From assembly GCA_947034885.2 (NCBI GenBank), contig OX344754.2:434001-498000 (forward strand): DNA of 64,000 nt. Reading direction: 5' to 3'. The stretch comes from Thuidium tamariscinum (taxonomy: Eukaryota > Streptophyta > Bryopsida > Hypnales > Thuidiaceae). The position numbers and the translations under genes are program-made. Positions within the stretch are counted from its first letter, which is position 1. Each line of letters opens with the position of its first letter. The notes beneath the pieces are model-generated. The model was given only the letters and a program-made list of their open reading frames with translations. It had not been told where the DNA came from and made no database searches. Below are positions 31,068-43,742 of this stretch, in pieces.

Positions 31068-33716
31068 GTTCTTTCCGCACTTTCCGCTTGTGAGGTGACA
31101 GCGGACAGGCATGTTGATGAAGTGTAGTTTGTGAATAGCTGTTCTTTAGAGTCATGGAATATCCTCATGAATTTCAAGTTTCGACGTCAGAATTCAAAAT
31201 GCTGTATATGAGTGCTTGAATCCACAGGATAGTGCTAGAGAACAGCAATGTCTGAAATGTTTTGGCTTGTGTGAATGTCATGGATTACAATGAGTGGGGA
31301 ACCTGTTTTAGGAGCCCGTCAATTCATGGATACCAATGAAGGCAGAAGTGCATCTTCGTTACCATTTCCAACTTCTTATTGAGGATGATGTCAGTGGAGG
31401 AGTCCTGATTTTGAAGCTAAGTCATTTCCATGGTTAAAGAGGATTGATTTGTCTATCACTTGTACGATGTCATTTAGTTTTCAATGTCATGAAGCCCTGC
31501 GCCATGCATGCTTAAGTGGAGGCAGACGTTGAAGAATTGGGCAAATGAAGACGCCTCTAGGTAGACCAGATGTCTATGCTGCCTTGCCGCAGCACGGTTG
31601 TAGTAGACAACATCGTTTTCAGTGTACGGTTGTCAGTGTGTAATGACAAGTAGTTCACCAGGTCGGATGACCTTGAAGCCGAAATTCCGATAAGAATTCA
31701 CCCTTCTCTATCCACAAACTTCTCTGTCTTCTTCTGTTTGTTTTTGGTCGGATTACAATCGATGCAGTGAAGAAGGCAATAAGAATGAATGACTTATGAA
31801 GGTCGGAGACATCGTCGTACTGACCTTAACGAGCAATTTTGAATTGCTTCGTAAGATAGGATGGTGCAAGGGGTTACACTGAAAGAACTATGAAGAAATT
31901 ATTATTTTCATTGAAGGTGCCCAATACAGTCTGGAAGCCTTGTTCGTGAATTTGCTTGGTGGGTGATGCTTTGGAAGGTCGTCCGGGGTGTGATGTGTAA
32001 AGCATTTTGTTGTTAATATTGAAGCTAAAGTACACATTGACGTGTCATGGAAATGGAATGCAGGATTGAGATGCGGAGGGTGTTTTTTTATTAATAGGTC
32101 GAGCAGAGCATGAGAACTTAATCATCAGTGGAGACCAGAACTTGAAACGTTTCGTTGACAAATGTTTTCAAAGTATTGCCTTAGAAGCAGGGGGAGTAAC
32201 GACTGTAAGGCAGAAGAGGGCCACAGATGTGTTCAAATTCTTGTGGTGGCAATGAATATTGGTGCATATGGAATGTCACCATGGATATGGAAATGGTAAT
32301 TGACATGTACTTCAACTGAAGCTCTACTGCGTGCAATAAAACGAGCATCTCAAGTATGGATATGCTTTTCGAAAATGAGGTGAAATATTCCCGCCCCACT
32401 TCACTGTCTTCAAAGTGTGATGTATAAATGTAATAAGCGTCCGTGCTTAGTAATAGGTTTAGCAATGACGCACTCATAGTATATCTAGCTAGATTGTTGT
32501 TGTGATTGAGACTTAGATCTGTACTTTGAGAGAAGAACAGGACTTCATGTTTCAACCTTAGAGCTTGCAAACTAGTAATCTCCATACAAGTGCATGTTCA
32601 GAGTGCATGTTTGGGAGTAGTTGCAAATTTGATTTCTAGAGTGAGGTACGTAGACATCTTGTCATGCCTCTTGTTAAGGTAGTGTAGGAGGAGGCGATAA
32701 TGGGATTGCAGGGATTCTTGAAGTATGTTTTCATCAAGAGCCGAATGTTTATAAAGCCAATGGAAGTACGCTTTGTACAGAATCAGATGATGTGTAAACC
32801 AGAAATGGTGGAAAGAGATAAGTGCGTCCCAGAGTTTTGGTTACCATGTGCATTTCCTGATAATTCTGTATGCCTTGTACTGAATGTGTTTGCCGGGAGA
32901 GGAAGTCCAGCATCTACGTTCTGTAGCGTGCTATACAGTGTGTGCAAACTGAGAGCAGTTGCATGCAGGCAGTATTGGTTCACCTGCACAGGGATTGAAT
33001 GATCTTCCGAAGATGGCTCCGTCATTGTTGTGACGATGTATAAGAAGTGGAACTGCACCTTGGAGAAGTGCCGTTTGCATTGCTAGTAGCGGCACTCTTT
33101 CCTGGAAATTCTTGAATATTCTGTAAATTGAGCAGTGAATTGAATGTCGATTGCATGCGATTGAATAGGTCCACGTGTCCAGTAGGAAAAAACTAAATTT
33201 CAGTGGAAGATGACGAAATGTGGTACTTTAAAAATTTCAAGTAGGTGCACGTGCTTTCAACACGTATAGTCTTTGAAAAGCCAGTGAAGAGGACACAGTG
33301 CACAACTGCAACAAACCACTACAGATGTAATAAATGCACTGCATATGGTGTTAGAACACGTCACCAGCAGATTTGGAAAACAATTAGCCCTCACAGAATT
33401 TCGGAATCAAAAAACTCTCAGAAGTCAACCACGATGTCAACAACTGTCAATTATCAAGCGGCCGTGCATAATTCACGGCCATGCATGAGACATATTTGAA
33501 CTGCTCTCATTGGATGATGTGGAGATTCATTCCACCACTTGGCATGTGCAACAATGGTGAACACTGGGGGATATGTACATCGAAGGCCACTAAACCAAGA
33601 GCGAATGAACAGAAATATGAACAGATTAATTCCTGACCAATAGTTCCTAACCAACAACAATTGCTAACACATTTTCTGTTAATTTTTTGTTCCTGTGGAA
33701 CCCAATTCTCCTGTAG
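31068..33716. other. Transposon-derived spacer with a possible methyltransferase remnant
   Basis: Less AT-rich than its surroundings and free of recognisable terminal repeats. Most of it shows no coding signal I trust. The exception is 32700-32999, a 100-codon + strand frame with the pattern VLNVFAGRGS at residues 60-69, and YWFTCTGIE at its end. This resembles the SAM-binding motif I region of beta-class amino-methyltransferases (FxGxGS/T ... GIE). The frame stops right after GIE and no DPPY motif was found upstream, so if real it is a fragment. Confidence 0.3.
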
Positions 33717-35505
33717 TGTGGCTTATGTGACAAGTACAACCAACTGAGAAGCGCATGCGTGGGTGAAGAAGAAAAATCTAAGTGGGAAGAACTCAAGAAA
33801 ATCCATAATAAAGGACAGTTGGCTCATAGACAGTACTATTATGGCAATCGAGACGAATCAATAAGAACGCCAGATAAGATGTTGTGCATTATTCATGACA
33901 AGATGGATCATTCGAAGACCACTTCTCCTCACTTCTCCCACAAGACTAAAGTGACTAAATCCTTCATGAAAATGCATGTGGCTATTACGAGTATGATTGC
34001 TCATGGGCATGGTGATGTGTGGTATGCACATTATGGTTTGGGCATTTATCCAACAGATTCAAATCATACTATAGGGTCCATTGCTAGGTTGTTGCGTGAT
34101 TTGGAGGGAGTGCCAAAGAATTCATCGCATACATTATTTTCAATTGAAAATAATCAATCTACCTTAACAAAGGCACTTCTAAATGGAGTTGAAACTTGTT
34201 TGGACTCCCTTCTTCCACCTTTAGATGATGCACTTCCTGCTAAACCTCTTCCTCCTGTATTAATATTGTAGTTGGACAATTGTTCAAGGGACAATAAGAA
34301 CTGTTATGTTTTTTATTTTTGCTCTATGCTTGTATGCAAAGGCATTTTTCGTGAGGTGTATATCAACTTCCTCATTGTAGGACACACTCATGAAGATATA
34401 GATGCTCTTTTCAGTCGATGGTCTTCTAGGTTGAAGACAAATAACTACCCAATACTTCCAAGGCTCATGAAATCCTTTATAGATTGTGAAGAACACCCAG
34501 TCATTCCTCATCTCATTAAGGAAGTTCTTGATTTCAAGGCATTCATACATGGATACCTCGGCACAGGTGGAGACTTTTTAGAGGGCCACTCCAGATCTCA
34601 ATAATTTAAGTTTTTCAAAGATTGTAATGGGTGGCCTCTAATGGAATATAAACATTTATGTACAGATGAGAAGTGGTTGCCTGAGGGTGGCAAGGGAATT
34701 AGTTGTGGTCCGAGACTACTGATGGGCTTCTAAAAGTGCCAACCGGTAGTCCTCCACTTCTAGTTCCTGAATCAATGAAGGCTCTTCTGGATGTAAAGAA
34801 GGGTTTGAGTGGTTTTGTTGAATATTGGAAGAAAATGGCAAATGATGATTTCACAGGAGAGTTTAGACGAAAGAATGGTGCTTTGCAAGATTATTGGAAA
34901 GGCGTTCGAGCAGCTTTGGATGCACCTCTTCAAATCCGTGAAACATTACTTAATGGATTTTGGCCGGCTTCTAGAATTGCCCCTGACGAGACAGATCGAA
35001 TGCAAAGAGATGGTACATTGCATGAAGAAGACGCAAAAGATGCACCATTTGTTGGACGTAGACGTGATCGACCACGTCCTTCATTCCGAGTTAATGTTGA
35101 TACGTGCACAAAGTTTCATTTATAGCAGTGCGCCCCGTTGATGGTGATTCTAAACCATTTTGGCTTGCTAGGGCCATTACAGCTCCAAGTCTAGATCCAG
35201 GGCATATGCATATGATTAAAATTCAATATTGGACACCCACCTCGAATCGACACATTAATATGGATACGTATGAGGGATGGGACACATAACAGGGGAATGT
35301 GTGGCGTGAAGACACTGTGATCAAGCCAATCTGGTCAAGTACGGGTTGTATTCTAACAGCTTGGAAGCCTCGATTTCGAGAAAATACTAAAATACCGAAA
35401 GTGTCAATTCCAAATTTGCAAATTTGCATCATCAAAACATCCTTGGAGGCCTTTTCAATCGATGAACACAACGATGAAGGAAACAAGTTTATGGAAGAAG
35501 AATGA
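33717..35505 (+). pseudogene. Decayed DUF7869-type transposon-derived gene
   Basis: Coding similarity starts after a TTCTCCTGTAG acceptor (AG ends 33716) with CGLCDKYNQLR and runs through HDKMDHSKT, HSFKM-like SFMKMHVAITSM, LDNCSRDNKN, and NFLIVGHTHEDIDALFSRW, the signature pattern of DUF7869 proteins common in non-seed plants and some protists. A C-terminal part follows (34703-35125; 35104-35505) with FIAVRPVDGDSKPFWLARA. Breaks: TAG at 34269-34271 between LIL and LDNCS; TAA at 34602-34604 after GHSRSQ; a frameshift near 34700; another near 35105-35125; TAA at 35287-35289 after EGWDT. It is therefore not translatable as one protein. DUF7869 is thought to be a transposase/RNase H-like module. 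Element ends were not found. Confidence 0.7.
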
Positions 35506-36559
35506 CTATTTTAGAGTTCTACTAGTACATTTTGGTTGTATTCTAAGTACTAGATTGTTTTTCTTACATAGTTACAAGTAATGATGTTGATATTTGGATG
35601 CATATATGTAGTACAAAGATATGGACATGTCATTCATCACAATATTGTGATTATAAAGTAGATACATATTTCTATTAATAGTAAATATATATTTTTCATG
35701 ATTTCATTTCAAAAATTGATTGTAGGGAGTATTTTTTTTCAAAAAAGACAAAGTGACAAGTTTGTGAAGTCAAAGTGTGAAATCATCAAACTTTACATGT
35801 GTATTATAAGAAGTAGAAGTATCCATTCAATAAAACATGTAACTTCAAAATGTTTTCAAGAGGTATTTTGTTTATTTATAAAATTTGGATGTTGGTAGTG
35901 CAAATTTGCAAATTGTATAAATAAGAAAATAATATTAAATTATAATTTTTGGCCTTTTTGAGTCTCAATTTAATGAAAAGTCTCAATTTAGTGAAAGCTT
36001 TTTTTGGCCTAAAATAGAAAGTCATTAAAATGAGACTACCATTTGTCTCATTTTAACGAATAAGGCCTTATAGCACTAGATGGTAGATAATTTGTCAAAA
36101 AATGTTATTTTTATATATAATTTTACAAGTTTTTTTGTAAATTCCTAAAACATGAATAAAGTAGACTTCATTCTCTTTCCAAAGCACTTTGTGGTTTGTA
36201 ATTTGTATAAACTTTTAACAAATGGTGGCAATTTGAAATTAGAGGTATGTGCTCCAATGTTGTTGTTTTCATTTCTTATAAAGTGCTACAGTGGCGATAC
36301 TTCATTTTATTGTGGAGCTCCAAATCTCCAAATTATTTTTGATAATATTTTATTATTATTATTATTATTTAGTTATCAATTAACAAAACTTCCATTATAC
36401 ATCCATATATTGGATAGAAAATATCATATTAGGACACAATTCATATCTATCATTCTCTTTTCATTAAATATTTGGTAATTTCATCCATTATTTTTTTACA
36501 ATTTGAAGTTAATTGGTGATTTCATCCAATATTTTACTATTTAATTATTTTCTATAGGC
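35506..36559. other. AT-rich spacer, no gene seen
   Basis: Strongly AT-rich, with a (TTA)n microsatellite at about 36349-36370. A pair of related 'gtctcaattta' stretches lies near 35955-35995, with a loose inverted partner near 36035. No coding signal or clear terminal repeats. Confidence 0.5.
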
Positions 36560-36563
36560 TTAA

Positions 36564-38133
36564 CCCTTTAGCAGACACAATCATGGAGAGGCCTGAAAAG
36601 ACAACAAAAACGTAGAAATCTCTAAGGCCAAAATTTGCATGTTTGTGTATATGAGGACACAACTAAACCATATGATCTTCACTTTCGGCATCAAAGAAGG
36701 GGATCAAGAACAAAAACCGCATGAATAGTTTCACCAATGCAAACATTATGAGGTTTAACTACTGCTAACGTGTCGTTGACTACGATGGGTAGAGGCTTCC
36801 ATGTGCATTGGAGTTCGATTTCAGGCCACATTTCAGGTCCCTAAAAATTTAGAAAAATACAAAACTTGTAGAACTGCATTTCCAGATCACTAGGGAAGTG
36901 ATGAACCACAAAAATTGTTAGTCCACTCCAAAATGCACACCTTGCAATGATTGCCACTCCAATAGAGTTTAAGGAGAAGGCTTATTTGGAATATTCCCAG
37001 CCTCACTCTTAGCATGACCGACTCTAGGCTGCCCAACTGATCAATTGTCATGTCCATTGTTGTCCGACGCTAATGCGACAATAAAGCTTATGTCAGCTAC
37101 ATTGTTCGACAATATAATACTACTTGAGTGGACAACGAATTCGACAAGAAGAATGTAGTCTTAGACGTCAACATTCGCACTTATGAGAAATTCCATTTTC
37201 TTTTTGCAATTTTTAAACAAACTGGCCTTGAATTCATTACTCTGCGAATTGCAGCACGCATAATCTCTACATTCCAAAAGCATAATTGAGTAGAGTTTCT
37301 AAACAAATTCGCCACCAACTCTTCATTCTCATACAATCTTCCTTTCCAGCACACAAAATACTGTCTCCTAAATTTCTACTCCCAATCATCAATCCAGGGC
37401 TAGAAGGTGTTTTTCCAAAAATTCAAAGTTGAAGCTCCTGCGGCTGCGCTACTTTGGTCGTTCAAGACGCAAAGCCATGCACTAGATGAAGATATGTTTT
37501 GCACATTGGGTAGCCCTCACGCAGCTTGAAAAAGGAATGTTTGGCTCTCACTGTAGAATTCCACCATCTCTGCTTGTGGAAGTTCAGAATGAAGTTCAAA
37601 TTGTATTGGAGACGAGACTATAGGAGGAGTATTGAGTCCGAACTACCAAAACGACAATGTCAATCATCTTTCTAAAATTTGAATTTGACACAGTGCGACA
37701 AGAATGTGTGAAATGAGTTTGTTTTAAACCTTGTTGTATACTCTTCTTCTTCAGACATAGCTGTACTTCTATAACATATCTATGTTATAAGGCATGTAGC
37801 AATAAATGCTTTGCCTGTGTGACGCAAGTACACATGTAGCCCTTGCGAGAATAGTCGATGCCCCAGAATGCTAGGGGGAGAAAACAAAATTGTGCCATGT
37901 TAGTAGTCACAATTTTGGGCAACCGAAAATTTCTCTGCTTGTTGACACCTCTATACTTTCGAATTTCTCCAAAAATAATCCCGAGGTTTCAAGAGCACTG
38001 CTTGTCTTCTAGCAATCCACAACTGGTCCATGTGCTCCAAAAAAAACTAGGATGAAAAATCGCCTCGCCCTGCAAGCTACAATGATTCTCCTCTGTACAT
38101 CGTCCAGAAAGTGGACACTGGCCCGCTTAGGGG
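36564..38133. mobile_element. Possible TTAA/CCC element, copy G (1.6 kb)
   Basis: Left end CCCTTTAGCAGACACAATC after TTAA (36560-36563). Right end, read inward, CCCCTAAGCGGGCCAGTGT before TTAA (38134-38137). The termini agree at CCC-T-AGC-G-C positions only, so this is a divergent subfamily or a chance pairing. The body is less AT-rich than the main copies and has no long reading frame. Confidence 0.4.
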
Positions 38134-38318
38134 TTAATGCCACGCCAAAAAATTTGGTACAATTTCGCAACAAATCGCTGGAAAAAACTCATTGATGTGC
38201 TCTGTTTATGTAGATTGTCTGTTGTGAACGTAAACTTGTTGGTAGGTGGAAATGGATGAATTCCCCTTTTTCCATCAATCTGCTTGCGTGAGTTTCATTA
38301 TGTTTATGATCCGTCTTC

Positions 38319-38406
38319 TAGGGTTTAAAGGTTTTTAAGATTTAGGGTTTTACAGCCTGATAGGGCAATTTTGTTTACGTATGCCGTGCTGGTTGATTTA
38401 GGGTTT
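38319..38406 (+). promoter_or_regulatory. Three telo-box motifs upstream of EEF1AKMT1
   Basis: TAGGGTTT occurs at 38319-38326, 38343-38350 and 38399-38406, that is 540-630 bp before the start codon. Telo-boxes are enriched near the 5' end of plant translation-related genes. Three within 90 bp, in an otherwise plain region, suggests a real promoter or 5' leader element. Confidence 0.6.
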
Positions 38407-38507
38407 CGAATATCCGTGGATGATGATTTCGCACTAGAGTTTGCTCAGTGCTGTTCCATCAGCTGTTTATGATCATTCTTCATGGAGTGAGTCTCCGCTT
38501 CCATCAG

Positions 38508-38886
38508 GTGCGTTTTACCTTCTGAGGTTCCGATCTCTCCTCAGCTTGCCGAATTTCAATTGTCCTGAATGTTCTTAAATATTTGTATTTTCAGTTTGCT
38601 GTTACATGCCTGTGTAGTTCACGTCTTGACCGTTCTGCAGAGCTTACTGTTTACTGGGTTAGTCGGATTGTTTCGACAATGTTTGGTGAATTTTACCCAG
38701 TGGTCTAGGGTTGCGAGAATTCACAATTCCCGAGTAACATCAGTGGAGTTCGACAATGATTCAGTTCACTGAATTCTCACTTGATTCTTCAATGGGTTTT
38801 TGTGGGCTACGCTTTCGTGCTGCGTCCTCATTGATTCTTACCCCCCTTTGACTCACGTTGTTTACCAATCTGGTTATCGTTCGCAG
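38508..38886 (+). other. Candidate 5' UTR intron of EEF1AKMT1
   Basis: A CATCAG|GTGCGT donor at 38508 and a TTCGCAG acceptor ending at 38886 bracket a T-rich stretch just before the start codon at 38950. This fits an intron in the 5' leader, but no transcript is available here to show it. Confidence 0.4.
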
Positions 38887-38949
38887 GAGCATTGTGATTC
38901 GTGCCCTTGGAATCATTTAATTTGGTTAATTGATTGAGCAAACCAAGCG

Positions 38950-40258
38950 ATGGATGAGGAAGATGATGTTCCGCAGCTCAGTGCCCACACTTTGTTAGCC
39001 CTACAAGAGTTTATGCGGGAGCAGGGTGACCAACAAGTAGACGATGCCGCGGACGGGGCGGACCGAACGCATGGTGATGGCGACTTGACTTTGTTGTCGG
39101 AAGATTGGCGCATGAGCCAGTTTTGGTATGATGACGCCACCTCCGCCTGTGTGGCTGCTGAAGTGAACCATCTTGCCTCATCTCAGTCTCATTTCCGCGT
39201 TGCGTGCATCGCCTGCCCCACCTTGTTCGTGGAATTGAGGGTTTGTGGCTCCGCCATTCCTTGGGATTTTCCTTTGTAGGGTGCGCCGATCCCTAAACCG
39301 AGGTTCTCGATGGGGATTCGGTTTATTCGTCAAGCTTCGATTGGCTATCTGCATTACGCAGAGTTGGACGACGTTAGTGGCTTCAATGTTTCGGCGCATA
39401 GCACTGCTTGAGGTTTGTTTGGGTCTAGGCGAAGCGGTTCGAAGTATTTATGGCCTTGGGACGAAGTTATGACCCACGAAATGATCTTTGACTGTGGTGG
39501 CTGCGCAGAAAAGATATCCTAGCATATCCGCCGAACTGTACGAGTATGACCGGCGATTTGAGAAATACGGCCCGAAGTTCACCTTCTACGATTACAATTT
39601 CCCGCTTGATGTGCCCCTCGAACACGAAAAGGGCTTTCAGCTCGTGGTGGCTGATCCACCTTACCTGGTTTGACTCGCATTTCAATCATGCCCGATCTGA
39701 GTATTGGAATTGGCGTATCTCTTTCCATGATTGGTATATTCAGCATTCATTTCCTTTGCTTTATTCTAACCCCGCTGAATGCGTGACCGTCCGCAGAGTA
39801 AAGAATGTTTGGAGAAGACCGTAGCGACTATGAGACACATAGCTGCAGATTTTGAAGCGACTCCCGCGTCGTTTATGGTGTTGACAGGTATTTCTTCTTC
39901 GTTCCTCTCATGCAAATCATTTTCCGGCGAATTGAATAGCAGAGTTGGAGGATGAAAGAGTTTAAGTACTAATCTGATCGCCGTTCGTATTTCAGAGGAA
40001 CATGCTTCTATGTCGGTTTGGTTCATCGAAAAGCTGCGAAATTGACGCGAACTTCTGCTTGTGTTCACAAATGCAGGGGCTGTGCAGGAGACCCAAGTGG
40101 GGGAACTGTTGAACGCCCGACCCTGCGTATTTAGGCCTGTTCATCGGAACAAACTGGGAAACGAGTTCAAGTTGTTCACAAATTACGATCCTGAGAATCG
40201 TCTAGGTGGCTGGGAAGGTACCGCAACTTACGGGATGAAACAAGATGATGATGCTTAA
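38950..40258 (+). CDS. EEF1AKMT1: eEF1A lysine methyltransferase (EEF1AKMT1 / Efm5 family)
   Basis: Expected to methylate a lysine of elongation factor eEF1A in the cytosol using S-adenosylmethionine. The family (PF10237) is often mis-labelled N6-adenine DNA methyltransferase (N6AMT2). Four exons join in frame: 38950-39240, 39509-39667, 39797-39887, 40077-40258, giving 240 residues (human protein 214). Seen: acidic N-terminus starting MDEEDDVPQLS; LLSEDWRMSQFWYDDATS; VACIACPTLFVELR; the YEYDRRFEKYG and FTFYDYNFP strands; the catalytic-type VVADPPYL (DPPY) ending exon 2; SKECLEKTVATM; FMVLTG; and the C-terminal FRPVHRNKLGNEFKLFTNYD and RLGGWE. The start codon context is AGCGATGGA. No internal stop or missing motif, so it looks functional. 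Confidence 0.93.
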
Positions 40259-42188
40259 CGATTTTTCAGACTGTCTAGATCTCATTTATTTGGTTCATTG
40301 GATGTCTACACGGAGATTCTTCGGTTTGAAGCTCTATTACCTCTCAAGTTTTCGGTTTCCCAGTACTGGTCTCTTTTGTTTGTGCTGTTTCTCTTGCAGC
40401 CTCGCGAACATAGTTTTGACACAATGCCAAAGTGCGTTTGTGTTAATTTGTCGTGTTACCTTGCGCTTGTGGCCGGGGGTATTTGTGGCACGCGACTTGG
40501 TAGCGCAACTTGCGTTACTTCATCAGATCATTATGTCTCATGCATGTTTAATCTACATACCTGGAGTTCACGTTTTAATAACGATCTCAACCAACTCGAT
40601 TTTTAATACCGTAAGAATATGGCCAGTCCAGATGAAACCCATCCCCAAATCTGTGCAGCCTCTGCACCTTAAAAGATTCAAGTCGTACCACTATTTGGTA
40701 ACAATCAATGTGTGCCACATACAACTGTTGGCAAAAAATGGTTAATTATGGCTAATTATACCCCCTAATGTGTATAATTGCAAATATGATTCATGTCCAA
40801 TAGGATGGTGGTAACGATTGGATGTAGTCATTATGTCTCCTCAAGGCAACCCCCTTTGTAAAATGTTGTTTGGTGGTTTCATAGTGGTTTCTTGAGGCAA
40901 CACTTGCTATCGTGTTTTGAATCTTTTATCTTTCTTATGCTTGTTTGCACTTCCAAAAGGTGGATGTGCTTCATGATTATTTTACTTCAAAACAAATGAA
41001 ATATCCAATAGAGCATATTGAGTGTAATAGAATAATGTTAGCTTCAATTGTCATGATAAGGATATAACTCCTTACACTAATAAATAAGAGTAGACATAAA
41101 CATCCTTGAAAAGAAAAAATAGATGTATCAATATTCATTAAGAATAAAGACACCCCAATTAGATTACAAAAATGTCCATTCAAAATCTTATTACTTATAC
41201 AAAGATAATAAGTCCCTAACACCTCATCCTTTACAAAGTTCCTATAAGATTCTTAACCTTAGAAGGATGCAAGATATCTATGTAGAATCTGAAGTCAAAG
41301 AATTATAGAATATCTCCACTTTCCTCTTCTAAAACTAAAGATGAATGATTGCATTCCTTAACATTCATTGAAGACTAAGTGTCCTTAACATCCTTCTTGG
41401 GTTAAAGCTATATCTTAATAAGAATATAAGATTGAAGATGTAAAAAATAAATCAATACTATCTAATTTCTTTATTATAAATAGACAAAAACTACACTATT
41501 AAAATTTAGATACTATAGATGCTACATGCATAAACTATGAAAAGATGTCTTTGAATTACACTATATCTAACAACCATTAATATGTCTATTATGCAATCTA
41601 CAATAATTAGATACTTGGATCTATGTCCTTTTAATATGCAATGAAAAACACATCAACACTCTTTGAACAAAAAGACATATATAACAACATAATTTACAAA
41701 CATCCCAAGTTTCTTATTTCCAGGTCTAAAATAACATGTTTTAAATTAATGATGCATGAATATATTCAATTCTCAAACACCAAAGAATTTAGTAGCATCA
41801 TAGTTCCTACTAAGCTTATGTTTTCTACTTAAATGTTTATGCAAATCACAACTTATATTAGATAATTAGTTTTTTACCAAATCAACTTTAAAACTATACA
41901 CCACCCTTCAATCCAAATACCAACAATCATATAGAATTCATTGACTTTGCATTGTGCAACAAATATAAGTTGTAAAAACTAAATTACTAAAGTATCAAAA
42001 AATCCTAAGATACAAAATTTGGGCTAGAAAAAAAAACTAATAATAAATATTATAGCTAGAGCTTATAGAGTAATATTAAGAAAGAATTGTCAATCAATTT
42101 ATTCTTAGATGATGAAATTGGAAAAAAAAAACTTGGTTGCAATCAAAAACATTGAAAAAATTAGAGTAAAAATTCATAAAATTTTTAT
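40259..42188. other. 3' flank of EEF1AKMT1 and AT-rich spacer
   Basis: The first few hundred bases after the TAA stop are of mixed composition and probably hold the 3' UTR. From about 40750 the sequence becomes AT-rich with no coding signal, terminal repeats or RNA gene that I recognise. Confidence 0.5.
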
Positions 42189-42366
42189 CACTAGAAGAAA
42201 ACCTTATTGAAGTCAACACAAACTACGTAATTTTTTTGTTTTCTATGATAAAACATGTTAAATCTAATGTAAATTTTGCATTGAAGGTAATTTTTTTTGT
42301 TTTTGTTATAACAAATAGAAAATGTCATATAGATTGTATTGACTTTAACAAGGTTTTCTTCTAATG
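42189..42366. mobile_element. CACTA-type MITE (178 bp)
   Basis: Left terminus CACTAGAAGAAAACCTTATT and right terminus AAGGTTTTCTTCTAATG, flanked by TAT on both sides (42186-42188, 42367-42369). The terminal repeats are about 28 bp with few mismatches. The first 13 bases, CACTAGAAGAAAA, equal the left end of the 5.5 kb CACTA element at 50558. Confidence 0.8.
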
Positions 42367-42486
42367 TATTTAGAATTAAAAAATAGAAAAAAATTAGCAA
42401 TATGACATCAAAGTGTGTAATAGCTTTAAAGAATAGCACCAAAATATTCTACACTTCAATCTTAGATTAGGTCCTAATCTCTTTAA

Positions 42487-43414
42487 CCCCTAAAGGACCA
42501 AACTGCATTTTTTGGCAACATAGTGATTTTGGGGCAGCTCACTACGGGTGGAGTTTTTATTTTTTTTCTTTGAAATTTTCACACAACATGTGCACAAGGA
42601 GTATCTTGAAGGCCCAACAATTTTCATAACTTTTGACTACATGGTCAAAAAGTTATTGCATGATATGTAGTTTTCATTGGTTAGCGGGCAACCCAAAAAT
42701 TTCTTATAAAAATATTTCTTTTAAAATTAATAATTTGAAATTGATTTTCTAGATGTATATATATGCAGAAAGATTTGAATCATCTCATTTTGATATATGA
42801 GATGAAAGTTACGAAAAGATTTAGTTTGCGGGTAGTTATGGATTCTCTAGTCTAAAATAAACTTTGGAAGCCTTTACTTTATTCAATTTTAAATATTTTT
42901 GATAAAAAATGAGAATTTTGGATGTTGATTGTTTGTTACAACATTACAACCATTGGGATTGGCCTTTTTTTTTTTATCATATAATAAAATTTTAACAATT
43001 TAGTACTTTGTAGCACTCTCTACTTCTTTCTACTCATTAATTTTTTCCTATATGTTGTACAATTCCAAATGATGAGAATTTTTTTGAGCATATAGTCAAC
43101 TTGCTATGGAGAATGAATCCAAAGAAGTACTACCATTTGGGGCATTTTTTCATAGAAATGTGACCTTGTGAAGTGTAGTTGCCCGGTTTTTTGCAGGGAC
43201 AAAAAAAAGGTTTTTGTCAATTCAAATGCTAATATCTTGCAATCTATGGGGTGGAAATTTCTGAAATTTTTTTCTACATCTTTTGACACTAGTGTACTAA
43301 AAGATCCTACAATTACATGTGTCAAAAAATGTTTAAAAAAAATTTGGTGCTTGTAATAGAAATGACAATTTTTAGTATGTTTTTGGTGAAGACATAGTCT
43401 CTGACCTTTAGGGG
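42487..43414. mobile_element. TTAA/CCCC element, copy C
   Basis: 928 bp between TTAA at 42483-42486 and 43415-43418. Termini are CCCCTAAAGGACCA and GACCTTTAGGGG. Orientation is opposite to B and D: its left end GGGGCAGCTCACTACGGGTGG matches, in complement, the right end of copy B. Non-coding. Confidence 0.8.
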
Positions 43415-43447
43415 TTAAATTAGTTACAACTAACCAATAGCCAATTA

Positions 43448-43742
43448 AGGTAGGTGGCTCGAATTCAGACCCTGTCTCTGAAAGCAATCTGGTAGATTTT
43501 GCCTCTAACATGTACCAGAAGTGTACATTTCAGGAGGGGGTCGCTTTTAGAAACCACTGTGTTTTCAACTTCAAAAATTCATAACTAATTCCATGAAGGT
43601 CCAAAAAATATGAAACGACTTGGGTTGGATGCCAATTCCATCATTCTTCCCAGGAAAATTTACTGAAAACTGTTTAAAGTGCTTTAAGGTCTCCCAAATT
43701 GCGAATCAGCTCTTAAAGGGACGGTTTCTGAGCCACCTACCT
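43448..43742. mobile_element. TA-flanked inverted-repeat element (295 bp)
   Basis: Perfect 13-bp terminal repeats, AGGTAGGTGGCTC and GAGCCACCTACCT, with TA on both sides (43446-43447, 43743-43744). A TA target fits Tc1/mariner-like elements, but the terminus does not match a family I know. It starts 29 bp after the right TTAA of copy C. Confidence 0.6.

Noticed and set aside
32181..32585. 134-codon minus-strand frame
   Set aside because: No recognisable motif, low-complexity composition, and no splice or start context. Likely chance.
33717..35505. TAA/TAG reassigned to glutamine
   Set aside because: The host genes here read with no in-frame TAA or TAG and end at TAG (BCHC) or TAA (EEF1AKMT1). 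The DUF7869 locus also has frameshifts, so it is decay.
38950..40258. DNA N6-adenine methyltransferase
   Set aside because: The N6AMT2 label is historical. The full motif set matches eEF1A lysine methyltransferases.
40245..40745. 166-codon open frame overlapping the end of EEF1AKMT1
   Set aside because: It overlaps a real stop in another frame, has no recognisable similarity and a skewed hydrophobic composition typical of T-rich DNA.
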